Assembly (NCBI GenBank): GCA_964407495.1
Contig: CAYOVP010000016.1
Coordinates: 1-38,192, forward strand
Length of the DNA: 38,192 bases
From: JAJRZX01 sp964407495
GTDB lineage: Bacteria > Desulfobacterota > GWC2-55-46 > JADFVP01
Reading direction: 5' to 3'
The position numbers and the translations under genes are program-made. Position 1 is the stretch's first letter. Every line of letters begins with the position of its first letter. The notes beneath the pieces were generated by a model. The model was not told the DNA's origin. It searched no databases and worked only from the letters and a program-made list of their open reading frames with translations. This document shows positions 30,886 through 37,929 of this stretch, piece after piece.

Positions 30886-32182
30886 CGTGTATGCCCACCT
30901 TCTTCAGAAAGGCCGTCGGCAGTATGCCGCCGGCGCTGATAATCACTGCGTCGTTCTTTATCTTCAGCATCCTGCCCTCCTGCTCCACGTGTACCACCTT
31001 TTCTTCTATGTACTTCACGTTGGAGTTGAAGAGCACTCTGAGCCTGCCCTCTTCCTCTGCGGCCTTTACTTTCTGGCGGTTCTTTTCCTTGGCTCGTGTA
31101 AAGGCCGCGCTCCGGTACGAGAGGGTAACCTCTGTACCTGGCTCTGCGGCTATACTGGTAGCGGCCTCGAGGGCGCTGTCGCCGCCGCCAACGACAAGGA
31201 CCTTCTGGCCGCGGTACTGCTCAGGGTCGATGAGCCTGTAGACTACCTTGGGCAGGTCCTCTCCCGGAACCCCCAGTTTTCGCGGGGTGCCGCGCCTTCC
31301 TATGGTAAGGAGGACCGTCCTTGTCTCGTACTCTCCCTTTGTGGTCTTTACAAGAAAGCCGCGGTCTGTCTTGTCGATTGCCTCGACGCGCTCCTTGTAG
31401 TTTATCTGTACACCGGTCTCTTTTTCCACGCGCTCCCAGAATTCGAGAAGCGTCTCCTTTGTTGTCTCGCGAAACATCATCTGCCCTGCAAGGGGCAGCG
31501 TGGCCGGCGCGGTCATGACTATCTTTCCGCGGGGGTACTGAAAGACCGTGCCCCCAAGGGAGTCCTGCTCAACGGTACGGTACTTGAGCCCGGCCTCCAT
31601 GGCACCCAGCGAGGAGGCAAAGCCCGCAGGCCCTGCGCCCACTATGACCACGTCGAGCATGTCCTGAGCCGTATCTCCCGTGGACTTAGCAATATTTGCT
31701 ATTGCCTGCCGGCCCTGCTCTATTGCGTTCTTTATGAGCCCCATGCCTCCGAGTTCGCCAGCAATGTATATGCCCGGCACATTGGTCTCGAAGTCGGGCT
31801 TTACCATGGGGATGTCTACGCCGCGCCGTGCTGTGCCGAATACGAGGGTAATGGCGTCTGCGGGGCAGACCTCCTTGCAGGCCCCGTGGCCTATGCAGTC
31901 CGTTGGGCCGATGAGGTGCGACTTGCCGTTGATGAGCCCCAGGACCTTGTGCCCGGGGTGCTCGGGGCAGGCGGCGACGCAGGAGCCGCAACCAATGCAC
32001 CTGTTGTGGTTGATGAGGGGGTGTATGGAGGCAGGCTCGGTCATGCCGCTCTTCACGGCCTCGTCCCGAACCCTGCGGTTACGTATCTCCTTTCGCACCC
32101 TGACCAGCATGTAACCCAGCCAGACCATGCCAAGGGGGATGACGTAGATCCAGAGTCCGGGGTCTACCCTCATTGCCGTCAC
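30860..32182 (-). CDS. Membrane-anchored ferredoxin / FAD / NAD(P) oxidoreductase with permuted flavoprotein fold
   Basis: A 440-residue protein with one N-terminal membrane helix (GLWIYVIPLGMVWLGYMLV), then a dicluster-type ferredoxin domain. The first motif is C62-x2-C65-x2-C68-x3-C72-P. The second is C96-x2-H99-x2-C102-x3-C106-P, with His in the place of one Cys. Next comes VPGIYIAGELGGMGLIKNAIEQG (136-157), normally the C-terminal FAD motif of thioredoxin-reductase-like enzymes, and only then the FAD dinucleotide fold VVIVGAGPAG (178-187) and the NAD(P) fold VLVVGGGDSALEAA (328-341). The C-terminus stops soon after ISAGGILPT. It likely passes electrons between NAD(P)H, flavin and ferredoxin at the inner membrane. 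The GTG start at 32182 has AGGAG 10 nt upstream; an ATG at 32173 is possible. It is the first gene of the redox operon. Confidence 0.9.
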   Translation of the reverse strand: MTAMRVDPGLWIYVIPLGMVWLGYMLVRVRKEIRNRRVRDEAVKSGMTEPASIHPLINHNRCIGCGSCVAACPEHPGHKVLGLINGKSHLIGPTDCIGHGACKEVCPADAITLVFGTARRGVDIPMVKPDFETNVPGIYIAGELGGMGLIKNAIEQGRQAIANIAKSTGDTAQDMLDVVIVGAGPAGFASSLGAMEAGLKYRTVEQDSLGGTVFQYPRGKIVMTAPATLPLAGQMMFRETTKETLLEFWERVEKETGVQINYKERVEAIDKTDRGFLVKTTKGEYETRTVLLTIGRRGTPRKLGVPGEDLPKVVYRLIDPEQYRGQKVLVVGGGDSALEAATSIAAEPGTEVTLSYRSAAFTRAKEKNRQKVKAAEEEGRLRVLFNSNVKYIEEKVVHVEQEGRMLKIKNDAVIISAGGILPTAFLKKVGIHVETKFGTP

Positions 32183-32303
32183 TGTCTCAATACTCCTGAC
32201 GCCGGCGGCGCCTCTATAATGATAGAAATAATCTCCTGAACCTGCGCCAGGGAACGATCTTTTTCGCTATAGCACAGGCCTTTGAACACACCTTATATAC
32301 ATG

Positions 32304-32312
32304 ACTATAGCA
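32304..32312 (-). promoter_or_regulatory. Extended -10 promoter of the redox operon
   Basis: The minus strand reads TGCTATAGT, an extended -10 (TGn) plus a TATAGT hexamer. The -35 position (CTGGTC, 17-nt spacing) is poor, as expected for an activator-dependent promoter. Predicted transcription start is near 32297, giving a leader of about 115 nt to the GTG at 32182. Confidence 0.6.
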
Positions 32313-32331
32313 GTTTTTTTCTCCTTGACCA

Positions 32332-32345
32332 GTGATTAAAATCAC
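32332..32345 (-). promoter_or_regulatory. FNR/CRP-family-like activator site centred at -41.5
   Basis: GTGATTAAAATCAC contains TGAT-N4-ATCA, the core of the FNR/CRP-family half-sites (FNR consensus TTGAT-N4-ATCAA). Its centre (32338.5) is 41.5 nt upstream of the start predicted from the TATAGT hexamer, the classical class II activator position. The regulator itself is not in the window. Confidence 0.55.
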
Positions 32346-32446
32346 CACGAGAATAAATGCCTTAACCGCCCTTTTCAGGCCCTGGTACCTGCCTTCGCGG
32401 CCATCCTCTAATCTTCCTTTAATCTTTCTTGGTGTAAAGGTGTATG

Positions 32447-32459
32447 TCAGACAGTCTGA
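32447..32459. promoter_or_regulatory. Perfect inverted repeat upstream of the TlpA gene (possible operator)
   Basis: TCAGAC-A-GTCTGA, a 6-bp perfect inverted repeat with a one-base centre, 41 bp before the TTG start of the TlpA-like gene. No known binding motif is matched with confidence. Confidence 0.3.
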
Positions 32460-32500
32460 AAGTCCTCCTCATAGTCGATTTCTACTGAAAGGCGCTTATC

Positions 32501-33007
32501 TTGAACAGGACGCCAAGGACACTCTTTTTTCTTTTTCTCATTATAATACTCACCTCCTCTGCCTCATGGGCCAGTTGGAGAAACAGGAAGGCACCGGACT
32601 TCCAACTCGTCGACCTCAATGGCCGCCGCGTATCCCTTGGGGAGATGCGGGGCAGGGTGGTCTTCATAGACTTCTGGGCCAGTTGGTGCCCGCCTTGCAA
32701 GAAAGAATTTCCGGAACTGAAAAAACTCACGGAGAAACTCCGGGGCTCCAACTTCGTAACCCTTGCCGTGAGCGAGGACAAGGTGCGTACCAATATGAAG
32801 CGTTTTGTATCGGAGTTCGGGGAACTACCCTCAAACCTCATCGTCCTCCACGACCAGAAGTCCAGGGCAATCAGGAAGTACTCGGTCCTCGCCATGCCCA
32901 CCTCCTTCATTATAGACTCTGCGGGGGTGGTCCGGTACGTGCATTATGGTTACCGCGAGACCGACCCCGAGGCCTGGAGGCGAGAGATAGAGACCCTCCT
33001 GAAGTAG
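32501..33007 (+). CDS. TlpA/ResA-like periplasmic thiol-disulfide oxidoreductase
   Basis: A 168-residue exported thioredoxin-fold protein. It has a signal peptide (LFFLFLIIILTSSASWA), then APDFQLVDLNGRRVSL, a VVFIDFWASWCPPCKKEFPE block with the redox motif C63-P-P-C66, and AMPTSFIID with the cis-proline P133. The Cys-Pro-Pro-Cys motif and overall length fit TlpA/ResA proteins that reduce disulfides in the periplasm, often for cytochrome c maturation. The start is a TTG (32501) with AAAGG about 8 nt upstream; no ATG is available before the signal sequence. It is the first gene of a plus-strand cluster with DUF4266, DUF3570 and ApbE, diverging from the cytochrome operon. Its substrate could be the neighbouring Cys-rich DUF4266 tail or the apocytochromes. 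Confidence 0.9.
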   Translation: MNRTPRTLFFLFLIIILTSSASWASWRNRKAPDFQLVDLNGRRVSLGEMRGRVVFIDFWASWCPPCKKEFPELKKLTEKLRGSNFVTLAVSEDKVRTNMKRFVSEFGELPSNLIVLHDQKSRAIRKYSVLAMPTSFIIDSAGVVRYVHYGYRETDPEAWRREIETLLK

Positions 33008-33035
33008 GGCCTTGAAGAAAAGGATTCTCACCCTC

Positions 33036-33263
33036 ATGAAAAAGACAAGGTTTTTGTACACCCTTCTTGCGGCCATCATAATCCTGGCGGCCATGGCAGG
33101 CTGCACACGCGTTCAACCCTGGGAACGCGAGTATCTCGCCGACCCCATCATGCGTCCAGACTTTGGCAAGGAGGAACGGGCGGTCAAGGAACACACCCTG
33201 GCCACCAGGGAGGGTTCGGCAGGGTCTTTCGGCGTGAGCGGAGGCGGCTGTGGTTGCAACTGA
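33036..33263 (+). CDS. DUF4266 small lipoprotein
   Basis: A 75-residue lipoprotein of the DUF4266 family. It has a signal sequence with lipobox (LAAMAGC, lipidated C23), then TRVQPWEREYLADPIM, the family-typical core, and the invariant glycine-cysteine tail GVSGGGCGCN (C72, C74). Function is unknown. The family is recurrently encoded with a TlpA-like thioredoxin, a DUF3570 protein and ApbE, as here. The ATG at 33036 is preferred; an in-frame TTG at 33012 would add 8 residues. The 3' end overlaps the start of the DUF3570 gene by 14 bp, so translation is coupled. The C-x-C tail could be a metal or cofactor ligand, or a redox partner of the TlpA protein (inference). Confidence 0.85.
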   Translation: MKKTRFLYTLLAAIIILAAMAGCTRVQPWEREYLADPIMRPDFGKEERAVKEHTLATREGSAGSFGVSGGGCGCN

Positions 33264-34461
33264 ACGCCGGGCCCCCAAGATCCTCGTCCTCGCACTTCTG
33301 GTCACAGCGGTCCTCATAGCGGCATACCTCATCCTCGACCCACCCCCTGCCATTGCCGATGACTATGCCTCGGCTCAGTTCTTTACCCATGCCTTCAACA
33401 ACGACACCACAGTGTACACGGGCGTCTTTGCGCTCAACAAGGACTTCAGCCTCCGCACCAGCGCCTATGTCAAGTACACAGTGGACTTCATAAACCCCAG
33501 TTTCGGCGAAGGGGGCGAAGGGGGCGAAGGGGGTGAGGGCAAAGGCGGCAAGGCCCCGCTCACCAACGCGGTCTCGAGTGCCTCGGCGGCAAATGCATCG
33601 GGCTCGAACAGCGATACGAGGAACGAGGTCACCGTAGGGCTGACACACGACTTCGACAACCTCTTCGGCATGGAACTCTACTATGACGTAAGCGCTGAAC
33701 AGGACTACTTCTCCAATACACCCACCATTACCCTCAAAAAAGACCTCTTCAGCAAGAACACGACCCTTACGGCAAGTTACTCGGCAAGTTTCGACCGCGT
33801 CTCCGGCAAGTTCCTCCCAGAGACCAAATCGCGCACCACGCACAACTTTTTCTTCGGCCTCACGCAGGTCCTCTCACCACGGGTACTCATGCAACTGGGG
33901 TACACGCTTACTGAGTCGAGCGGACAGATGACCGAGGGCATACGCCTCGTGGCACTCAATGGCGGCGACTCCACGGCGTGTACAGACCTCACGGCCACCT
34001 GTGTGAATGAGCGCTTTCCAGGGTCAAGGACAAGACGGGCCTATGTGGCGGCCATCAGCCGGTACTTCACCTTCGACGGCCTCGGCGGCATACTCGACAG
34101 AGCGGCGCTGAAACTCAGGCTCAGGTACTATGACGATGACTGGAAGATAAAATCCTACATGGCAGAGGTGGAGTACGACAAACACATAAACGACAACATG
34201 CTCCTTGGCCTGGATTACCGGTACTACACACAGACAGAGGCCTTTTTCGTAAAGGACACCTACACTGCGAATGATACCTTCCGCTCGGCCTCGCCACAGC
34301 TCGAGGGCCTCGATACGTTCCTCCTGGGCATAAAGGGCACCTACTTCTTCCCATGGAACAAGAACAGCAACAACGCCTTAGAGGCAAAGTACGAGTATTA
34401 CCATGAATCCCGCGGCGTCTTTGCCAATGTCTTCATGCTCGGCCTCAGGGTCTACTACTGA
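33250..34461 (+). CDS. DUF3570 outer-membrane beta-barrel protein
   Basis: A 403-residue exported protein with an N-terminal hydrophobic signal (ILVLALLVTAVLIAAYLIL) followed by alternating amphipathic beta-strands (DFSLRTSAYVKYTVDF, EVTVGLTHDFDNLFGMELYY, THNFFFGLTQVLSPRVLMQLGYTL) and a C-terminal GLRVYY, the usual aromatic end of an outer-membrane barrel. Sequence and gene context match the DUF3570 family. An Asp/Ser-rich loop carries a tandem GEGGEGGEGG made of a repeated 9-bp unit (about 33505-33535), probably a surface loop of variable length. The start is a GTG inside the DUF4266 gene, overlapping by 14 bp. The role is unknown; being co-encoded with ApbE and the DUF4266 lipoprotein suggests a joint outer-membrane flavin- or redox-related complex. 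Confidence 0.8.
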   Translation: MVATERRAPKILVLALLVTAVLIAAYLILDPPPAIADDYASAQFFTHAFNNDTTVYTGVFALNKDFSLRTSAYVKYTVDFINPSFGEGGEGGEGGEGKGGKAPLTNAVSSASAANASGSNSDTRNEVTVGLTHDFDNLFGMELYYDVSAEQDYFSNTPTITLKKDLFSKNTTLTASYSASFDRVSGKFLPETKSRTTHNFFFGLTQVLSPRVLMQLGYTLTESSGQMTEGIRLVALNGGDSTACTDLTATCVNERFPGSRTRRAYVAAISRYFTFDGLGGILDRAALKLRLRYYDDDWKIKSYMAEVEYDKHINDNMLLGLDYRYYTQTEAFFVKDTYTANDTFRSASPQLEGLDTFLLGIKGTYFFPWNKNSNNALEAKYEYYHESRGVFANVFMLGLRVYY

Positions 34462-34518
34462 ACCCTCCGCACTGCGAGGGCCTTGCCCTGCGCGGCGACA
34501 AGGTGATAGAATCCCTCC

Positions 34519-35565
34519 ATGATTACATCTCGCCATAGAGGGCTGAGGCCATTTCCACTCCGCCCCCTCGCCATACTCATAGTTCTACTGGCCTTGGTCC
34601 CCTGCACTCACCTTGCAGATGCAGCGGCCACCCCTGCCCCTGGGACCCTCACCCTGAAGACCACTGTCATGGGGACCAACCTTGAACTCACCTTTGCCGG
34701 GGTAAGTGAAAAAAAGGCGAAGAAGGCCTTCGAGGCCGTGGTCAGGGAGTTCGGTCGTATCGAAAATGAACTCAGCGAGTGGAGGGGGGATACCTATGTG
34801 AGAAAGATAAACCGTAATGCCGGGAAGTCCCCTGTAAAGGTACCGCGGGAACTATTCATGATAATCTCCGGCGCCGAGACGGTCTCCCGCCTCACAGGAG
34901 GCGCCTTTGACATCACCTGGGCCGCCATGTGGGGGCTCTGGGACTTTACGCCCGGAAAACCTCACACCGTCCCCGACCCGGTTGATGTCCGCGAGCGTCT
35001 CCGCAACGTCAACTACCGCGCAGTGGTGCTGGACAGGAAAAAAGGCACCGTATTTCTGGCAAGGCCCGGCATGGTCATGGGTCTGGGGGGGATTGCCAAG
35101 GGGTATGCCGTGGACTCGGCCTCACGCATACTCGACTCCCTGGGCATAAAGGACTTCATCATCAAGGCTGGCGGGGACATGCGCGTTCAGGGCGAGGCTG
35201 CGAGAAATACCCCCTGGGTAGTCGGCATCCGACATCCCAGGAAAAAAGACGCCATAATCGCGAGTCTGCCCCTCAAGGACATCTCCATATCCACTTCCGG
35301 CGACTATGAACACTTCTTCAGAAAAGACGGCGTACTCTATCATCACATCATCGACCCGAGAACAGGCTTTCCGGCACGAGGGTGCCAGAGCGTAACCATC
35401 CTGGGCCCAGACACCATGACAACCGACGCGCTCTCCACAGCAGTCTTTGTCATGGGCCCTGAAAAGGGCATGGCCCTGGTAGAGAGGCTAAGGGGGATAG
35501 AGGCCATAATAGTGGACAGTATGGGCGTGAAACACACATCAAGGGGGTTCAGGAAAGAGGATTGA
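34519..35565 (+). CDS. apbE: FAD:protein FMN transferase (ApbE)
   Basis: A 348-residue periplasmic ApbE enzyme that cleaves FAD and links FMN covalently to a Thr or Ser of target flavoproteins in a Mg-dependent reaction. It shows an N-terminal signal (LAILIVLLALVPC), TVMGTNLEL, AFDITWAAMWGLWDF, LGGIAKGYAVDSA (189-201, FAD binding), IKAGGDMRVQG (215-225), ISISTSGDYEHFF, HHIIDPRTGFPA (275-286) and TTDALSTAVFVMG (301-313, metal site with D303). All expected motifs are present, so it is probably active. It is 57 bp after the DUF3570 gene on the same strand. No protein in the window shows a convincing flavinylation consensus, so its target is elsewhere or atypical. A weak GGCAC-gct-GTGCC hairpin lies shortly after the stop, around 35600. 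Confidence 0.96.
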   Translation: MITSRHRGLRPFPLRPLAILIVLLALVPCTHLADAAATPAPGTLTLKTTVMGTNLELTFAGVSEKKAKKAFEAVVREFGRIENELSEWRGDTYVRKINRNAGKSPVKVPRELFMIISGAETVSRLTGGAFDITWAAMWGLWDFTPGKPHTVPDPVDVRERLRNVNYRAVVLDRKKGTVFLARPGMVMGLGGIAKGYAVDSASRILDSLGIKDFIIKAGGDMRVQGEAARNTPWVVGIRHPRKKDAIIASLPLKDISISTSGDYEHFFRKDGVLYHHIIDPRTGFPARGCQSVTILGPDTMTTDALSTAVFVMGPEKGMALVERLRGIEAIIVDSMGVKHTSRGFRKED

Positions 35566-35831
35566 GCAGAATCTGACCGATACAGACTTTCCAGCGGCGC
35601 AGGCACGCTGTGCCCCTTTCGAGAACTCTGACTCGCCTGAAATATGGGGAAAGAAAAACCGCGCTGTGCATTCCTGTCTCTGAATACTCAGAGGGCAAAG
35701 CGAGGTGCCTCGAGAGGTAAGGATGCCGTACAAGGCAAAGCCCGGCCAGGGAAGGCCTTTTTCAAAGGTTTTCTTCTTTAAAAAACAAGTCGGAAGGAAA
35801 AAAGAACAGGGCCCCTGGGCCCAGGTGAATA

Positions 35832-36878
35832 ATGAAAAGACTGGAAACCGGTCTCCAGAAGCAGAGAAATGGGAGAGTAAGAGACCTCTTCTTCCTCCTC
35901 GGCGTCTTTTTCCTGCTTAGTTCCTGTCTCGGCCCCAGGGGCCTGGAAGTGGACTTCAGCGACAGCCGCCTCGTACAGGGCGGCCTTGCGCTCCTGCACA
36001 TAATGACACCAGGTGGTGATGAACCCATTAGAGGCACCTTCAAGGGGGGCAAGACCGTCTTGATAAGGTCGGGCAGGCATGGCGCCTGGGCCATTCTGGC
36101 CGCAGACCTCGCGGCAGAGCCGGGCACATATTATCTCACCTTCCGGCAAGGCCCCAAAGAGATAAGTTCCTCCATCCGCATCGTAACTGGAGAGTTCAAG
36201 ACCGCCCGCATTCACCTGCCAAGGAAGATGGTCGAGTTCGACGAGAAGACCCTCGCGAGGATTGCTGTAGAGAAAAGACGACTGAGCAAGGTCTTTGCCT
36301 CCTCTGCACCAACGAGGCTCTGGAAGAGACCCTTTGTCATGCCCCTCAGGGGCAGGATAAGCGGTGAGTTCGGTGAGCGCCGCGTCCTCAACGGAAGGCC
36401 CAGGAGCCCCCACAGCGGCCTCGATATCGCCGCACCACTGCATACGCCTGTAAGGGCCGCGGGGGCAGGACGTGTGGCCTTTACAGGAGACTTCTTTTTC
36501 TATGGCCGCTTCGTTGTCATAGACCACGGCCTCGGTCTCTTTACGCTCTATGCACATCTCGACAGAGTCCTCGTGAAAAATGGGGACACTATCGAGAGAG
36601 GCAGGGTCATAGGCCTTGTGGGAGCAACGGGAAGGGCCACGGGCCCTCATCTCCACTTTGGCGTCACAATAGAAGGCATGGGAGTCTCGCCAGAAGAGTT
36701 CATCCCCCTCTCTGAACGCCTCGTTCGCCTAATGAGGGGTAGGGGCAAGAAGCCCCCCAAGGCCGGAAGGGCCGGTAAGGCAGCGCTGGCCGTACCAGAG
36801 GCACTGGCCAGGGGCAAAGCAGGCCCGCCCATTTCAGGGAGCCGTAACAACGCGGTCTTAACCAGAAATATACCATAG
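35832..36878 (+). CDS. M23-family peptidoglycan endopeptidase lipoprotein
   Basis: A 348-residue lipoprotein: signal with lipobox LLSSC (C32), a beta-sandwich-like N-terminal part (about 35-130), and a LytM/M23 zinc-peptidase domain (about 165-290). The zinc ligands are visible as H194 and D198 in SPHSGLDIAAP and H275 in GPHLHFG, with the catalytic H242 (LYAHL) and H273 also present, so the enzyme should be active. M23 proteins of this plan cut peptide cross-links of peptidoglycan. The C-terminus is a basic, low-complexity tail. AGGTG lies 5 nt before the ATG. The 266-bp gap after apbE is GC- and hairpin-rich and has a poly-purine stretch, with no gene seen. The next gene starts 7 nt after its stop, so they form an operon. 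Confidence 0.93.
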   Translation: MKRLETGLQKQRNGRVRDLFFLLGVFFLLSSCLGPRGLEVDFSDSRLVQGGLALLHIMTPGGDEPIRGTFKGGKTVLIRSGRHGAWAILAADLAAEPGTYYLTFRQGPKEISSSIRIVTGEFKTARIHLPRKMVEFDEKTLARIAVEKRRLSKVFASSAPTRLWKRPFVMPLRGRISGEFGERRVLNGRPRSPHSGLDIAAPLHTPVRAAGAGRVAFTGDFFFYGRFVVIDHGLGLFTLYAHLDRVLVKNGDTIERGRVIGLVGATGRATGPHLHFGVTIEGMGVSPEEFIPLSERLVRLMRGRGKKPPKAGRAGKAALAVPEALARGKAGPPISGSRNNAVLTRNIP

Positions 36879-36885
36879 GAGAGAT

Positions 36886-37791
36886 ATGAAACATCTATTC
36901 AGAAAGCAGACCCCCTGTCCAAGGGCCGTACTAAGACAGAGGGGGCATCTGAGCCTGGCACTCCTGGTCCTCTCCTTCATGGTCCTCGCAGTGCCGGCCA
37001 CCGGCAATACCAGCGGTGCAGGCCGCCACCAGAACTGCAAGGGCCCTCTGCCGGACCCGGGCTACGAGTACAGCGTGGTGGCAGAGGGCCTGCCCGCTGT
37101 GGACAACCTCGCAATGACCGCAGACGGTACGCTATACGCCACCCTCGAAAGAAAAAAGGGCCGTGGTGAACTGGTGAGGATACTTGGGAGCAACAGGACA
37201 GAGACCATGCTCTACGGGCTAAGAAGGCCCGACGGCCTTCGCGCTTACAATGGGAAACTCTATATTGCAGAAGAATCGAGAAGAGGCCGTCTCATCGAGT
37301 ATGACCCGGGAACAGGGGCCATGCGCACCATTGCACGGCCCGGCTACATAGAGGGGCTCAACATCACGCCTTCAGGGGACTTTCTCGTAACACGCGACAG
37401 AAAGAAGGGCTCTCTCCTGCATATAGGCCGAAGCGGCCAGACCGCTGTTCTCCTCGATGGCCTGCAAAGGCCCGAGGGCATTGCACGGGGCCGGCAAGGC
37501 CAGGTGTACCTTGCCGAGACTGCAACCGGCAGGGTGCTCGTTATAAAGGATGGGGCCGTGAAGACGCTTGTAGAGGGCATTGAAAAACCCGACCAGGTGG
37601 CCGTTGGACCCGGCGGTGTGGTCTTCATTACCGAGGACGCAAAGCCAGGGCGGCTTCTCTCCTACAGGGACGGAAGACTCGGCGTCATCGCACGATGCCT
37701 CTATGCGCCACAAGGCATACTGCCCCTTGACAACGGGCTCCTTGTCTCGGAACAGGGACGCAACCGGATCCTGAGGTTCAGAAAGAAATAG
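36886..37791 (+). CDS. Exported beta-propeller (NHL/SMP-30-like) protein
   Basis: A 301-residue exported protein with a signal peptide (LSLALLVLSFMVLAVPATG) and a six-bladed propeller-like body of repeated GLxxPDGL / LYIAEESxxGRLIEY / GLNITPSGDFLVTRDRKKGSLLHI / GLQRPEGIARGRQGQVYLAETATGRVL units, each about 40 residues. It resembles NHL-repeat and SMP-30/gluconolactonase propellers, but the metal-binding residues of the lactonase could not be confirmed. A binding role or lactonase activity are both possible. It is linked to the M23 gene by a 7-bp gap, and GGAGA in that gap serves as its ribosome site. Two cysteines (C55 in HQNCKGP and C in IARCLYAP) could be disulfide-bonded. Confidence 0.8.
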   Translation: MKHLFRKQTPCPRAVLRQRGHLSLALLVLSFMVLAVPATGNTSGAGRHQNCKGPLPDPGYEYSVVAEGLPAVDNLAMTADGTLYATLERKKGRGELVRILGSNRTETMLYGLRRPDGLRAYNGKLYIAEESRRGRLIEYDPGTGAMRTIARPGYIEGLNITPSGDFLVTRDRKKGSLLHIGRSGQTAVLLDGLQRPEGIARGRQGQVYLAETATGRVLVIKDGAVKTLVEGIEKPDQVAVGPGGVVFITEDAKPGRLLSYRDGRLGVIARCLYAPQGILPLDNGLLVSEQGRNRILRFRKK

Positions 37792-37827
37792 CCCTGGTCT
37801 CGTTATGGACAGGAAGAGTCCGGGCTC

Positions 37828-37929
37828 TCAGATACTGTAAACCAGCACCCCCATGACCCTCGTTACACCGATGGCCAGGATACTGAGCCCGAGGATGATG
37901 AGGGGGCTTATCTCTGCAAGGCGCTTCAT
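37828..37929 (-). CDS. Small 33-residue membrane protein
   Basis: Encodes a 33-residue peptide: a short basic N-terminus (MKRLAEIS) followed by one hydrophobic helix (PLIILGLSILAIGVTRVMG). The start is very well defined: AAAGGAGGT, a full anti-Shine-Dalgarno match, lies 6 nt before the ATG. The frame stays open further upstream, but the Pro-rich segment there is unlike a protein. It looks like a genuine small single-span membrane protein. The function is unknown; such proteins often adjust a larger membrane complex. It faces the propeller gene. Confidence 0.6.
   Translation of the reverse strand: MKRLAEISPLIILGLSILAIGVTRVMGVLVYSI

Larger units (their letters stand above)
32183..32500. other. 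Divergent intergenic region between the redox operon and the TlpA-ApbE cluster
   Basis: 318 bp without a gene. It holds the extended -10 promoter and FNR/CRP-like palindrome for the minus-strand operon, and the TCAGACAGTCTGA inverted repeat nearer the TlpA gene. For the plus strand, TTGACC (32325-32330) with GAGAAT 18 nt further is a weak promoter-like pair that spans the palindrome. The same regulator could therefore act on both directions. No RNA gene was recognised. Confidence 0.5.

Noticed and set aside
35690..35745. ykkC-III (guanidine-III)-like segment GCGAGGTGCC
   Set aside because: Only the first few bases match the consensus; the pseudoknot strands are absent.
35640..35770. Possible c-di-GMP or cyclic AMP-GMP (GEMM) riboswitch, from GGCAAAGC and GGCAAAGCCCGG segments before the M23 gene
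   Set aside because: The order of conserved blocks, the GAAA tetraloop helix and the P3 receptor strand could not be placed. A covariance-model search would decide.
35750..35812. Further degenerate copy of the dispersed hairpin element (GGTTTTCTTCTTT... near 35775)
   Set aside because: The poly-purine/pyrimidine sequence is similar, but the paired arms are not complementary enough to call it a member.
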